The notes under the pieces: model-generated
Seen by the model: the letters and a program-made list of their open reading frames with translations, nothing else
What the model was told of the DNA's origin: nothing
Databases searched by the model: none
Part shown: positions 43,407-51,954 of the stretch, one piece after another
Position numbering within the stretch: the first letter of the stretch is position 1
How the letters are laid out: each line of letters opens with the position of its first letter
Translations under genes and position numbers: made by a program
NCBI RefSeq assembly: GCF_045062745.1
Contig: NZ_JBJGED010000027.1
Coordinates: 1-64,000, forward strand
Direction: 5' to 3'
Source of the DNA: Paenibacillus_AA sp045062745
GTDB taxonomy: Bacteria > Bacillota > Bacilli > Paenibacillales > NBRC-103111
DNA length: 64,000 nt

Positions 43407-43481
43407 GCGGGGGCGGGCGCTTGCGGGTGCCGGCGCGGCGGGAGGGCGTGGCTGAGCGCGGATGGCGGACAGCCTCAGAGC

Positions 43482-44450
43482 TTACGTCCCGCCGTGCACG
43501 ATGCGCTGCAGGACGGCGGCCGCCTCGGCCCGGGTGATGGACTGGCCGGGGCGGAACGTGCCGTCCTCGTAGCCCTGGAACAAGCCGGCCGACGCGGCGG
43601 CTTCGATCCAGGCGCGCGCCCAGTGGGCCGGCGCGACATCCGGGAACCGGGCGGCGTCGCCTGAGCCGCCCGGTGCAGGTTCCGCCGCAGCGAGCGCCTC
43701 GCTGCGGGACAGGACGGCCGCGATCTCGGCGCGGCTGATGGGCTGCTCCGGACGGAAAGTCCCGTCCGGGTAGCCGTCGACCAAGCCGTAGTCGAGCGCG
43801 GTGTAGATGTACGTCTTCCGCTTCGACCCGGCGATGTCGGTCAAGCCGGAAGAGGCGGAGGAGGCGGAGTTGGACAGGAACAGCTCCTTCGCCTTCACGA
43901 GGAACGTGACGAAATCTTCCCGTGTGATGTTGCGATCCGGCTTGTAGAGCAGCCGGCCTTGCTCGGTATAGCCGTCGACATAGCCGAGCTCGAGCAGCTC
44001 GGCGATCGGCTCGGCCGCCCAATGGTTGTCCAGGTCGGAGAACTGCGTCGGAATGCCGTTCAAGCCGAGTACATAACGGACGATCGCCTTGTATTCCTCC
44101 TCGCGTAGAGAGCCGGGATCGCTCGCCGGCATGTTCGTGCTGATGAATGCATAAGCCTTGTCCATCGACCCGTACTTGCGCTTGAACTTGTTCCCGGCAA
44201 TATCGGGGTATCGGTCGGAGCCGTGGCCATCCGCCGCATGGCACGCGAGGCAGTGCTGCATGTATAGCGCTTCGCCCGCGTCGGCGGCGGGAACGGCCGG
44301 TCCGGCCTGCGAGGACGTCGGATCGTAGACGGTCATGCTGCGGATGCGGTCGGCTGTCCGCTCCGGCGAGCTGGTGTACAGGCCGATCGCGAATAAGAGC
44401 GCAACGCTTGCTGCCGCGAGCCATGCACTATGCGGACGATTAGGATGCAC
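43482..44450 (-). CDS. Cytochrome c fused to three SLH domains
   Basis: 322 residues: an N-terminal membrane anchor (WLAAASVALLFAIGLYT), a class-I cytochrome c domain (CLACH at 67-71, NMP with Met107 as probable sixth ligand) and three S-layer homology repeats (about 135-185, 190-245 and 255-320; YVDGYTEQGRLLYKPDRNITREDF, DYGLVDGYPDGTFRPEQPISRAEI, LFQGYEDGTFRPGQSITRAEA). SLH domains bind pyruvylated cell-wall polymer, so the haem would be fixed to the wall. GTG at 44450 (AAGGGGG upstream) is preferred over an ATG at 44504, which lacks a clear site. Confidence 0.85.
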   Translation of the reverse strand: MHPNRPHSAWLAAASVALLFAIGLYTSSPERTADRIRSMTVYDPTSSQAGPAVPAADAGEALYMQHCLACHAADGHGSDRYPDIAGNKFKRKYGSMDKAYAFISTNMPASDPGSLREEEYKAIVRYVLGLNGIPTQFSDLDNHWAAEPIAELLELGYVDGYTEQGRLLYKPDRNITREDFVTFLVKAKELFLSNSASSASSGLTDIAGSKRKTYIYTALDYGLVDGYPDGTFRPEQPISRAEIAAVLSRSEALAAAEPAPGGSGDAARFPDVAPAHWARAWIEAAASAGLFQGYEDGTFRPGQSITRAEAAAVLQRIVHGGT

Positions 44451-44570
44451 TTGTAATTCCCCCTTGCCTGTCTGGATCGGGATTGCTCCCTTCAGTGTAG
44501 GCAAGAGGTGTTACAAATTGATGACGCTCGCTATTTCTTGAGACAGACGGGGACTGCATGAATACAAGAA

Positions 44571-44605
44571 GGACCTGAGGCTTTTGGCTTTGCCTCAGGT
44601 CCTTT
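44571..44605. terminator. Hairpin terminator
   Basis: GGACCTGAGGC, loop, GCCTCAGGTCC with TTT following on the plus strand and a TTCTT tract on the minus strand; it lies past the end of the 44626-45192 gene. Confidence 0.75.
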
Positions 44606-44625
44606 CGCGTTCGTGGCGGAACGGG

Positions 44626-45192
44626 TTATTGCTTTTCGCCTTCTCGCTTCATATGAAATCCTTTGTGATGGATCATGTATTTCAGCTGATCGGGCAGCCG
44701 TTCCTTAACCCTGTCCGCTTTTTCGCTTGTCCACTTGCCGGATTTGACCGCTTCGTCGATCTTTTTCACCTTGGCTTCGAACAGCTTGCTCGTCAGGTCC
44801 GCTTCCTTGATGCCTTTCGCCTGCGCGACCTCGGCGATGCTTTTGCCGGCCTTGAGCTCTTTCTTCAGCGCTTCGGGATCGATTCCGATGATCGTGGCGG
44901 CGTCCGTGATTAGATGCATGCTGTGTTTATGCATATGCGGATGCTTGCGGTCCGCCGGCTCTTGGCTTTGTTCCGCGTCGCGCTCGGCATCGTTGTCGAT
45001 ATTCGAGTTGGGCTCGGGCTTCACGTCGGGCTTAGGGGCTTCCTTAGCCGGCTTCTGAGCCGGCACCGCCGACTCCGTCGGGTCGGAGGGTTCGGCCTTG
45101 GCCGATGGAGCTGTGAACGCCGTCCAAGCCGCGATAGCAACAGCAAGCGAGAGCAAGGTTCGGAGCGTGCGTCCGGTAAATCGATGATACAT
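44626..45192 (-). CDS. Secreted protein of unknown function, 188 aa
   Basis: Signal peptide (TLLSLAVAIAAWTAFTAPSAKA, cut after AKA), an acidic Pro/Glu/Asn linker, then a His/Met/Lys-rich helical domain (HPHMHKHSMHLITDAATIIGIDPEALKKELKAGKSIAEVAQAKGI). That last block resembles DUF2680-like or small calcium/metal-binding helical domains. The His-Met run could bind metal. Assignment is weak. Confidence 0.6.
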   Translation of the reverse strand: MYHRFTGRTLRTLLSLAVAIAAWTAFTAPSAKAEPSDPTESAVPAQKPAKEAPKPDVKPEPNSNIDNDAERDAEQSQEPADRKHPHMHKHSMHLITDAATIIGIDPEALKKELKAGKSIAEVAQAKGIKEADLTSKLFEAKVKKIDEAVKSGKWTSEKADRVKERLPDQLKYMIHHKGFHMKREGEKQ

Positions 45193-45285
45193 TGTACTAA
45201 CACCGCCTTATCTGGATTGGATGTTGCTCCCAAGTAGTATGTACAAGTGCAACCCAGATTATAGGCGTCGATCGAAAAAATGACG

Positions 45286-45909
45286 TTATTTGGCAAGCCG
45301 GTAAAGCGGGAGCAGGGCTTCGAACGTCGACTCGATCGTACCGGAGAGCGCTCGCGCGCTGGACAGCCGGGCATCGCCCCGCTTCAGCTCCAGGCCGCAC
45401 AGCAGCTCCGCCTGCTTGACCGACCGCAGCCGCTCCAGCAATCCGGCGAGCTGTTCGTCGGACAGCTCACGGTCGGGCGTGTTGGCGGGATCCATATGAT
45501 CGCCCGACCAGAAGAAGGTGTCCGGCACGAGCCGCCGCACCTCCGGCAGCCGCTCCAGCACGCGTTCCGCGAACACGGTTTTGTTCTCGCACTCGTAGAT
45601 GATCGCGAACTGGATGAAGAGGTGGGTCGACCATAGCCCAACTTGAAAATGTGGCAGCGCCTTGTAGCCCTTCTTGCTGCTGGACCATGCAACCCAGGAA
45701 TCGTCCGGCGGATTAATCGTTCTACGGGCGTGCCGGGCGACATGAGGGTACATCGGCTCTCCGCAGATCGTCGTCAGCCATGGGGCGAGTTCGTCACCGA
45801 GGCGATGGAGCTTCGGCCGGACTTGTTCGATCAGGGCGGTCATGCGGGGCTCGAGGCCGGGAACGGTGAATACTTTAAAATCTTTCGCAGTAAACGTTGG
45901 TACGGCCAC
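45286..45909 (-). CDS. DUF1054 (YktB-like) family protein
   Basis: 207 residues; FTAKDFKVFTVPGLEPRMTALIEQVRPKLHRLGDELAP and HVARHARRTINPPDDSWVAWSSSKKGYKALPHFQVGLW match YktB/DUF1054, a conserved Bacillota family of unknown function. GTG at 45909 is preferred (GGGGGAGG upstream) over an in-frame start at 45954 without a site. Confidence 0.85.
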   Translation of the reverse strand: MAVPTFTAKDFKVFTVPGLEPRMTALIEQVRPKLHRLGDELAPWLTTICGEPMYPHVARHARRTINPPDDSWVAWSSSKKGYKALPHFQVGLWSTHLFIQFAIIYECENKTVFAERVLERLPEVRRLVPDTFFWSGDHMDPANTPDRELSDEQLAGLLERLRSVKQAELLCGLELKRGDARLSSARALSGTIESTFEALLPLYRLAK

Positions 45910-46059
45910 GGCGAATCCTCCCCCTATTAGGTTTACTCTCTTACCGTACACCAAATGGAGGTCCTTGGCAAACGGCGTCGAATGAACGCGAACAAAGGCT
46001 TATTATGCTGTACTTGGATATAGCTGGTAAGCTATAATAACAGCGATGACCGACCGCTT

Positions 46060-46101
46060 GTCGAGGGAGAAGGAGAACTAGTCGAGGGAGAAGGGGAACG
46101 T
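46060..46101 (+). repeat. Tandem 21-bp duplication carrying the ribosome binding site
   Basis: GTCGAGGGAGAAGGAGAACT (46060-46079) is followed directly by GTCGAGGGAGAAGGGGAACG (46081-46100). The second copy provides AAGGGGAA about six bases before the ATG at 46105; the first is a spare purine-rich site. A -10-like TATAAT lies at 46033. A recent duplication is likely. Confidence 0.8.
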
Positions 46102-46104
46102 ACG

Positions 46105-46911
46105 ATGATGAAACGTCGATTGGGGAAAAGCTTGGCATTCGCAGCGGTGATGGGGGCATGTTTCACCGCCGGCGCCTATGCGGAAGACGCGATTCAAAAG
46201 GTGGAGGCGTATTTGAGGCCGGATTTTCATGTGAGATTGAACGGGGATCCGGTGCCGATGACCGACCCGCCCCTTATTTATAATGGCAGCAGCTACTTGC
46301 CGCTCAAGGCAACCGGGGCGCTGCTCGACGCGCAAGTCAGTTGGGACGAGCGTACGCAGTCGATTCTGATCACACAGAACCGGCCAGCCGTCGGGACGCC
46401 GAGTCCGGGACAAGTGCCGGGACAGCCGGGAGGGACTCCAGGAGCGCAGGGGCTGAAGCTGACGTATGCGGTGCTGTATGACTTGGAATATGAGTCGAAT
46501 ACTTATCCGGCGCTTGCCGTACTTGCCAACGATACCTCGTACCTGCGTTGGGTCGATGTCCAGATGATGCCCTTCGACATGTCGGGCGTGAAGCTGGTGA
46601 CCGAGAAGTTCACGGGCGATTCTTATGTATCGGTGGATCAGGTGCTGGCCTCGTGGCAAGGCAAAGTGATGATGAAGAACCGGACGACCCCCATTTTTCC
46701 AGCTACGATTACAGCCGGTCAGCAAAAAGCGCTAGAGCCTTACACGATGTTCGGCGCGCTTTCGGTCACACAGCGCTCGGACAAGGAGTTTTTCATCCTT
46801 TCGCAGCAAGTGGACAGAAAATTCATTGGGTACACGATTCTGCTCAAAAACTTTAACAATGATGATACATGGATGGTCGATAATGTAAAGCAATCCTATT
46901 TGACCGATTGA
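46105..46911 (+). CDS. Secreted stalk-domain protein
   Basis: 268 residues; signal peptide (KSLAFAAVMGACFTAGAYAED, cut after AYA), then a copper-amine-oxidase-N-like stalk (FHVRLNGDPVPMTDPPLIYNGSSYLPLKATGALLDAQVSWDERTQSILIT), a Pro/Gly linker and a C-terminal domain of unknown type. Paenibacillus has many such surface proteins. An ATG at 46105 or 46108 is possible. Confidence 0.75.
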   Translation: MMKRRLGKSLAFAAVMGACFTAGAYAEDAIQKVEAYLRPDFHVRLNGDPVPMTDPPLIYNGSSYLPLKATGALLDAQVSWDERTQSILITQNRPAVGTPSPGQVPGQPGGTPGAQGLKLTYAVLYDLEYESNTYPALAVLANDTSYLRWVDVQMMPFDMSGVKLVTEKFTGDSYVSVDQVLASWQGKVMMKNRTTPIFPATITAGQQKALEPYTMFGALSVTQRSDKEFFILSQQVDRKFIGYTILLKNFNNDDTWMVDNVKQSYLTD

Positions 46912-46931
46912 TTCGCCGCACCGCCAAAAGG

Positions 46932-46967
46932 AAAGCCCCTGGCTGCCATCCGGCGATCCAGGGGCTT
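46932..46967. terminator. Bidirectional hairpin terminator
   Basis: AAGCCCCTGG, loop, CCAGGGGCTT between convergent genes, with pyrimidine runs on both sides. Confidence 0.8.
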
Positions 46968-46970
46968 GAA

Positions 46971-47435
46971 TCACTCGTACACTTGCATCCCCCTAAGTGG
47001 GGGTGCGTACATATGCAGCGAAACGACTCGCTCCGGGTAAGGGTTGCGCATCTGGTGAACCTGATTGCGCTCCGCGAGGAACAGTTCCTCGCAGTGCGCG
47101 AGCCGGGCTTCCTGCTCCAGCGCTTCGCCGCCCTCTTCCAAGCGATAGAGGGCATTGACCAGTTGTCCCTCCAGCACGAGAGCGGCGCCGATGGAGTCGC
47201 CATGATCGTGGATTCTCGTCGACGCATATGGGGGGAGGTGGACGAGAATCACTTCCAGCTCCTCGTTCGCGTACAGCACCTTCCGGCCATACGGCAGCTC
47301 TCCGGGCATGGGGATCTCCTCCGACAGGAGCCGCTTATGCGCTTTCAGACTCATAAGGGCATCGATCAGCTGCTCGCATGTCGGCTCACCTATCGAATGG
47401 ATGACGGGGGAAATGCATTCGGACATTCGGGTCAT
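46971..47435 (-). CDS. Cysteine dioxygenase family (cupin) protein
   Basis: 154 residues. RIHDHGDSIGAALVLEGQL (His-x-His) and HQMRNPYPERVVSLHMYAPPL form the cupin metal site of type I cysteine dioxygenases, which oxidise cysteine to cysteine sulfinate. The shape is bacterial (no internal Cys-Tyr crosslink is seen). TAGGAGGC precedes the start at 47435. Confidence 0.85.
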   Translation of the reverse strand: MTRMSECISPVIHSIGEPTCEQLIDALMSLKAHKRLLSEEIPMPGELPYGRKVLYANEELEVILVHLPPYASTRIHDHGDSIGAALVLEGQLVNALYRLEEGGEALEQEARLAHCEELFLAERNQVHQMRNPYPERVVSLHMYAPPLRGMQVYE

Positions 47436-47574
47436 CTTGGGCCTCCTAATATCAAGAAAGTATATGAATGTCATAAGAATAATTTATGATTAGAACGACG
47501 AAACGTACCATCCCTGGGAAAAAAAACACCAATGCCCGTCCAGGACAGGAGCCCGGTAACGAGAGGATGACGGT

Positions 47575-50500
47575 ATGCACACCCGTAGTATGGAATTAAG
47601 CTCGATGTTCGCCAAGCGATGGGCGCATATCCGCAATTCACGAAAAATGCTGCTCCTGGCTTTCCTTGTATTCTCCGCGGCGATTGCGATCTGGTTCGTG
47701 CTGTTGAACGAAGCGGACCGAGGCAAGCAAGTCCCGCATGCGGAGCAAGGGGTGCTGGATCTCAGAAGCTGGAGCTTCGCTGAACAGGGCATAGTTGCCT
47801 TGAATGGAAAGTGGCGCTATTATCCCGAACAGTTCGCGGCCCCGGGTATCGGAGCGTCCTCTTCATCCGCCGTCGGGTCGTCGGCTGAATCCACGCCGCC
47901 GAAGCTCGTAACGGTTCCGTCCAGCTGGTGGCCTTGGAACGAGGAGAGCACGCCGATTATGTTCGGTTACGGGACGTTCCGGCTCGAAGTGCTGCTCCCA
48001 CCCGGAGAACCGATGCTCGGCCTGCAAGTGGCTAACATCAAGACGGCCCATCGGCTTTATGTGAACGGCCTCGAGATCGGACACAGTGGGGACCCGGGCA
48101 CCGATGCTTCCGATACGGTGGCGGAGAACGTGCCGTATGCCCGGTATTTCATACCGCAGGGAGAACGGCTGGACATCGTCATTCAGGTCGCGAACTTCGA
48201 TTATTACTACGGCGGCATTACACATCCCGTCCTGCTTGGCCTGCAGGAGCAGATCATGAACAAGCGGGAGCAAGCGCTCGCCTTGGACACGATCGAATGG
48301 GGAGGCATCTTGGTTTTAGGAATTTACTTTCTATCGCTGTACCGCATGCGTCCCACGGAACGGGCCTGGCTGTACTTCGGCCTATTTGGCTTGGTTGGCA
48401 GCGTCTATGTTTTGGGGCAGGGAGAAAAGATTCTCGGCCTCATTATGCCCGGAATGAACTACGCCGTGTTCACGAAGATTCAATTCTGTTCCGGTCCGAT
48501 CGCGACTTACTTTTTGGTCCGTTACATCCAAGTGTCATACCCCGCGATTTTTTGGGCTCCGTTTCGACGGGCGGTTCAAGCGGCGACGATCCTGTGGACG
48601 GCAGTGGTCCTTTTGACGCCTCCACACTTGTTCACCCGCCTGGAGTTTATGTACGTCCTGTCATTTATCATTCTCCTCTACCTCTTGTATGTGATGGTGA
48701 TCGGGGCGTTGCGCGGAACGGAAAGCTCCGTCTATATGATCCTCGCCGCGATCTCGGTGCTCGGGATTATGTTCGTGGTGTTCGCGAACAACATCGGCTA
48801 CTCGGTCACGAAGCTGCTGATCGCGATGTTCATTTTGATCTTCCTGTTCTCGCAGGTGATGCTCATGTCGAGGAGGTTCACCAAAGCGTTCGCGACGGTG
48901 GAGAGCTTGTCGGAGCGGCTTCTGTCTATGGATAAGCTGAAGGACGAGTTCCTCGCTGCCACGTCTCATGAGATGCGCACGCCGCTGCATGGAGTGATCA
49001 ACATCGCCCAGTCTCTCTTGGAGGGCGCAGCTGGAGCGCTCACCCCTCAGCAAAGAAGCAACATGTCCCTCATCGTTACGACCGGCAAACGGCTCGCTCA
49101 TCTTCTGAACGACATTCTGGACTTGTCCAAGCTGGAGAGGGGCGATGTCCGGCTCGTCCGCAAGCCGGTCGAGCTGCGCCCGATCGTGCAGGTGATCTTC
49201 GAAGTGCTGCATGGACTCGCCGATAACAAGTCGATCCGGCTCGTCAATGAGGTCGACGAGAGCAGTCCGGCCGTCTATGCGGATGAGGACCGTTTGTCGC
49301 AGATGCTCTACAACTTGATCGGCAACGCGATCAAATTCACGGACCAGGGTCACATTACCGTAGCCAGCGAGCGTCAGGCCGGATGGCTGCTCGTCTCGGT
49401 AAGCGATACCGGCATCGGAGTCGCGCCGGAGCTGCGGAAGTCGATCTTCGAAGCCTATGAGCAAGGAGGCGGCGTTATCGCGGAGAAGTATGGCGGAACC
49501 GGGCTCGGCCTGAGCATCACGAAGCGGCTCGTAGAGCTGCACGGCGGCACGATCGCGGTCGAGTCCCGTCCCGGCGGCGGAGCTGTCTTTCTGTTCACGC
49601 TGCCTATTATCGAAGTGGAGAGCCTCCAGACGGCGAACGCGGCTGAAGCGATTGCGGAGCCGCTCGCCGAAGGAAGGAGATCGCCCGTGCTGGAGAGGGC
49701 TGACGAGGTCGCCGTCCTCCCGGAGCGCATGGAGCTGCATCAGCCGGGAGAGACGACAATTCTTGTCGTCGACGACGACGCGGCGAACCGCCAAGTGCTT
49801 ATGAACTTGCTCTCGGTAGAAAAGTATTCGGTCATCACTGTAGGAAGCGGGAGGGATGCGCTGAGGGAGCTGGAACGCGGTCCGAAGCCGGATCTAGTCC
49901 TCGTCGACCTTATGATGCCGGGAATGAACGGCTATGATCTAACCCGGGCGTTCCGCGAGCGCTTCTCGCTCTCCGACCTGCCGATCGTCATGCTGACGGC
50001 GCGCAGCTGGGAGGCCGACATGCTGGCCGGATTCGCCGCAGGCGTCAACGATTTCCTGGGCAAGCCGGTCGACGCTTCGGAGCTCAGAGCAAGGATCCGC
50101 ACACTCCTGGACATGAAGCGGTCCGCTACGGACAAAATCCGGATGGAAATGGCGTTTTTGCAAGCCCAGATTAAGCCGCACTTTTTGTTCAATACGCTTA
50201 ATACGATTATGGCGGTCAGCCATTCAGACGTCGCGAAGGCGCAGGAGCTGCTGGGGGAGCTGAGCGAATACTTGCGCCGGAGCTTCGATTTCCATAACCA
50301 AGAACGATTCGTGCCGCTTGAGCGCGAGCTGGAGCTGGTCGACTCCTATGTGTTCATAGAGCAGGCGCGATTCGGCGACAGGCTCCGCTTCATCCGCGAC
50401 GTGGACGAGCAGTTGGAGTACTGGATCCCGCCGCTCACCGTTCAGCCGATTGTGGAGAACGCGGTGCGCCACGGGGTGACGAAAAATCCGGATGGCGGCA

Positions 50501-50772
50501 CCGTCGTACTGAGCGTGCGGGAAGAAGGGCGGGAGCTGATCATTGAAGTGCTGGATGACGGGCCGGGCGTGCCGGAGGTGCTGCACAACCGGCTCACGGC
50601 CGGGAAGGCGACAGGCGGGGTCGGACTGATCAACATTGAACGCCGGCTCCGCACGACATACGGCACCGGCATGGAGATCGGGAATGGGCTGCAAGGAGGG
50701 GTCAGCGTCCGGATTCGGATCCCGGCCCAGCAGGCGAACGGTGTCCTTCCAAGACAAGGGAAAAGTGGTTAA
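47575..50772 (+). CDS. Hybrid histidine kinase with two kinase cores
   Basis: 1065 residues. After a membrane-proximal N-terminus, an extracytoplasmic jelly-roll domain (about 60-220; WSFAEQGIVALNGKWRYYP, TAHRLYVNGLEIGHSG) and seven helices (about 240-430) of the 7TMR-DISM type comes a HisKA-HATPase core (ATSHEMRTPLHGVINI, His465; GTGLGLSITKRL), a receiver (ILVVDDDAANRQVL, VLVDLMMPGMNGYDL, MLTARSW, FLGKPVD) and then a second, LytS-type core (QAQIKPHFLFNTLNTIMAV; VENAVRHGVTK; GVGLINIERRL). Two phosphoryl-accepting histidines and one receiver in one chain suggest internal relay. GAGAGGATGACGGT precedes the start. Confidence 0.85.
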   Translation: MHTRSMELSSMFAKRWAHIRNSRKMLLLAFLVFSAAIAIWFVLLNEADRGKQVPHAEQGVLDLRSWSFAEQGIVALNGKWRYYPEQFAAPGIGASSSSAVGSSAESTPPKLVTVPSSWWPWNEESTPIMFGYGTFRLEVLLPPGEPMLGLQVANIKTAHRLYVNGLEIGHSGDPGTDASDTVAENVPYARYFIPQGERLDIVIQVANFDYYYGGITHPVLLGLQEQIMNKREQALALDTIEWGGILVLGIYFLSLYRMRPTERAWLYFGLFGLVGSVYVLGQGEKILGLIMPGMNYAVFTKIQFCSGPIATYFLVRYIQVSYPAIFWAPFRRAVQAATILWTAVVLLTPPHLFTRLEFMYVLSFIILLYLLYVMVIGALRGTESSVYMILAAISVLGIMFVVFANNIGYSVTKLLIAMFILIFLFSQVMLMSRRFTKAFATVESLSERLLSMDKLKDEFLAATSHEMRTPLHGVINIAQSLLEGAAGALTPQQRSNMSLIVTTGKRLAHLLNDILDLSKLERGDVRLVRKPVELRPIVQVIFEVLHGLADNKSIRLVNEVDESSPAVYADEDRLSQMLYNLIGNAIKFTDQGHITVASERQAGWLLVSVSDTGIGVAPELRKSIFEAYEQGGGVIAEKYGGTGLGLSITKRLVELHGGTIAVESRPGGGAVFLFTLPIIEVESLQTANAAEAIAEPLAEGRRSPVLERADEVAVLPERMELHQPGETTILVVDDDAANRQVLMNLLSVEKYSVITVGSGRDALRELERGPKPDLVLVDLMMPGMNGYDLTRAFRERFSLSDLPIVMLTARSWEADMLAGFAAGVNDFLGKPVDASELRARIRTLLDMKRSATDKIRMEMAFLQAQIKPHFLFNTLNTIMAVSHSDVAKAQELLGELSEYLRRSFDFHNQERFVPLERELELVDSYVFIEQARFGDRLRFIRDVDEQLEYWIPPLTVQPIVENAVRHGVTKNPDGGTVVLSVREEGRELIIEVLDDGPGVPEVLHNRLTAGKATGGVGLINIERRLRTTYGTGMEIGNGLQGGVSVRIRIPAQQANGVLPRQGKSG

Positions 50773-50798
50773 GCCCGATTCGATCGGGCTCTTTTTTT
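50772..50798 (+). terminator. Terminator after the hybrid kinase gene
   Basis: AGCCCGAT, TCG, ATCGGGCT followed by CTTTTTTT. Confidence 0.85.
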
Positions 50799-51002
50799 CC
50801 GCTCTCGGGGTAAAAAATAATCAATAATCCAAGTTGCTAAAACATAAAAATCATAATAAGATAATGGTAAGAAACCAAGTTGTCTGAACATTCTGTCAAA
50901 AAGTCCCCTTTGCATGAAACTATGCGAGAAGCCTTTACAGAGCATTCAGCAAAAGTTTCTTACGCTGCAATGGCAGGAATCATGGGTTAAGGGGGGATTG
51001 CC

Positions 51003-51599
51003 GTGAACAAGAGTTATGAGGTGGAATATTGCAACTTGGAGTTGCGTTTTGATCGCCGGCAAATCCGCAATTTCATTAAATCGTTGATTCAAGTCGGCTA
51101 CTCGCTCTACTGGAACGAGAACGAGCATCAATTCATCATTTCGATTCGCACGGGCCGCAAGCTGATCAAGCTTCGTTTTCAGCGGTTGGGCGACCGTTAT
51201 AAGATCGTCGGAGACTACTCCTTCAAGGACGAGAAGCTCGCGGAATTGATGGAGAAGATGATCGGAGATACGCGCGGCCATGCCATTGTGAAGCGGTTCA
51301 AGGACCGGCAAATCTTGATCGAGAACATTATGTTCGGAGAAATTATCCGGATGGTGGAAATTACGGGCGTAGAGCATAAGGTGTTGTTCCAAAAGGAGCC
51401 CGTCGTGACGATCGACGAGATTATTCAGGCTTTCAAATCGAAGCGTGCGGAAGAGCGTGCCGCCGTCTTGAGGCTGGAGCTGGATTATGAGCTTACCGTG
51501 CTGCACGATGCCCTTACTGCGGGCGAGGAAGAAGCGGTGGCGGCGAGCAAGGAGAGGCTTCAAGGGCTCCGGGAAGAGATGCTGCTGCTTGAACTGTAG
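51003..51599 (+). CDS. Unknown protein, 198 aa
   Basis: GTG at 51003 after AAGGGGGGATTGCC, a very strong ribosome binding site. The N-terminal half is beta/alpha (YEVEYCNLELRFDRRQIRNFIKSLIQVGYSLYWNENEHQFIISI) and the C-terminus is a helical, Glu/Leu-rich coiled-coil-like tail (RAEERAAVLRLELDYEL, EEAVAASKERLQGLREEMLLLEL). No membrane or signal sequence. I do not recognise the family. A terminator follows at 51641. Confidence 0.75.
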   Translation: MNKSYEVEYCNLELRFDRRQIRNFIKSLIQVGYSLYWNENEHQFIISIRTGRKLIKLRFQRLGDRYKIVGDYSFKDEKLAELMEKMIGDTRGHAIVKRFKDRQILIENIMFGEIIRMVEITGVEHKVLFQKEPVVTIDEIIQAFKSKRAEERAAVLRLELDYELTVLHDALTAGEEEAVAASKERLQGLREEMLLLEL

Positions 51600-51640
51600 A
51601 CCCTTTGCGCATGACCCTATCCCCAGTTGGCTACAATAGG

Positions 51641-51678
51641 AAACGCCCCTGTCAGAAGTGAGGACGGAGGGCGTTTTT
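51641..51678 (+). terminator. Rho-independent terminator
   Basis: AAACGCCC and GGGCGTTTTT bracket a loop of 20 bases, 40 bases after the 198-residue protein gene. Confidence 0.75.
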
Positions 51679-51734
51679 AGTTTGGGGTGGGGGACTGCCG
51701 ATACAAAATGAGCAGAAGCTATTACCGCCGTTCC

Positions 51735-51847
51735 AAGTGAAAAAGCCCCCCTTAAGCTCAAACATCTTGTTTGAACCTCCTTTGATTATAGAAGATTAAG
51801 TGGTAGGAGGTTCAAGCCAAAACTCGCCGGGGGCCTCTTTTTCACTT
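51735..51847. repeat. 113-bp element with nested inverted repeats
   Basis: Outer arms: AAGTGAAAAAGCCCCC (51735-51750) and GGGGG-CCT-CTTTTTCACTT (51829-51847). Inner arms: TTGAACCTCCT (51771-51781) and AGGAGGTTCAA (51805-51815), perfect over 11 bp with a 23-base loop. The element could be a miniature transposable element or a structured RNA. Both strands would end in a GC stem followed by T-rich sequence, so it also behaves like a bidirectional terminator between the unknown gene and the LacI gene. No coding sequence is seen in it. Confidence 0.6.
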
Positions 51848-51954
51848 TCCACTCCTGCATTCTGCGAAATATCGACAGTCTAGGGAGAAGGGTAGAAGTA
51901 GTTGTTGTTAACGTGTGCATGATGTGCTATGATCGAAGCGATAGAGGTGGTAGC

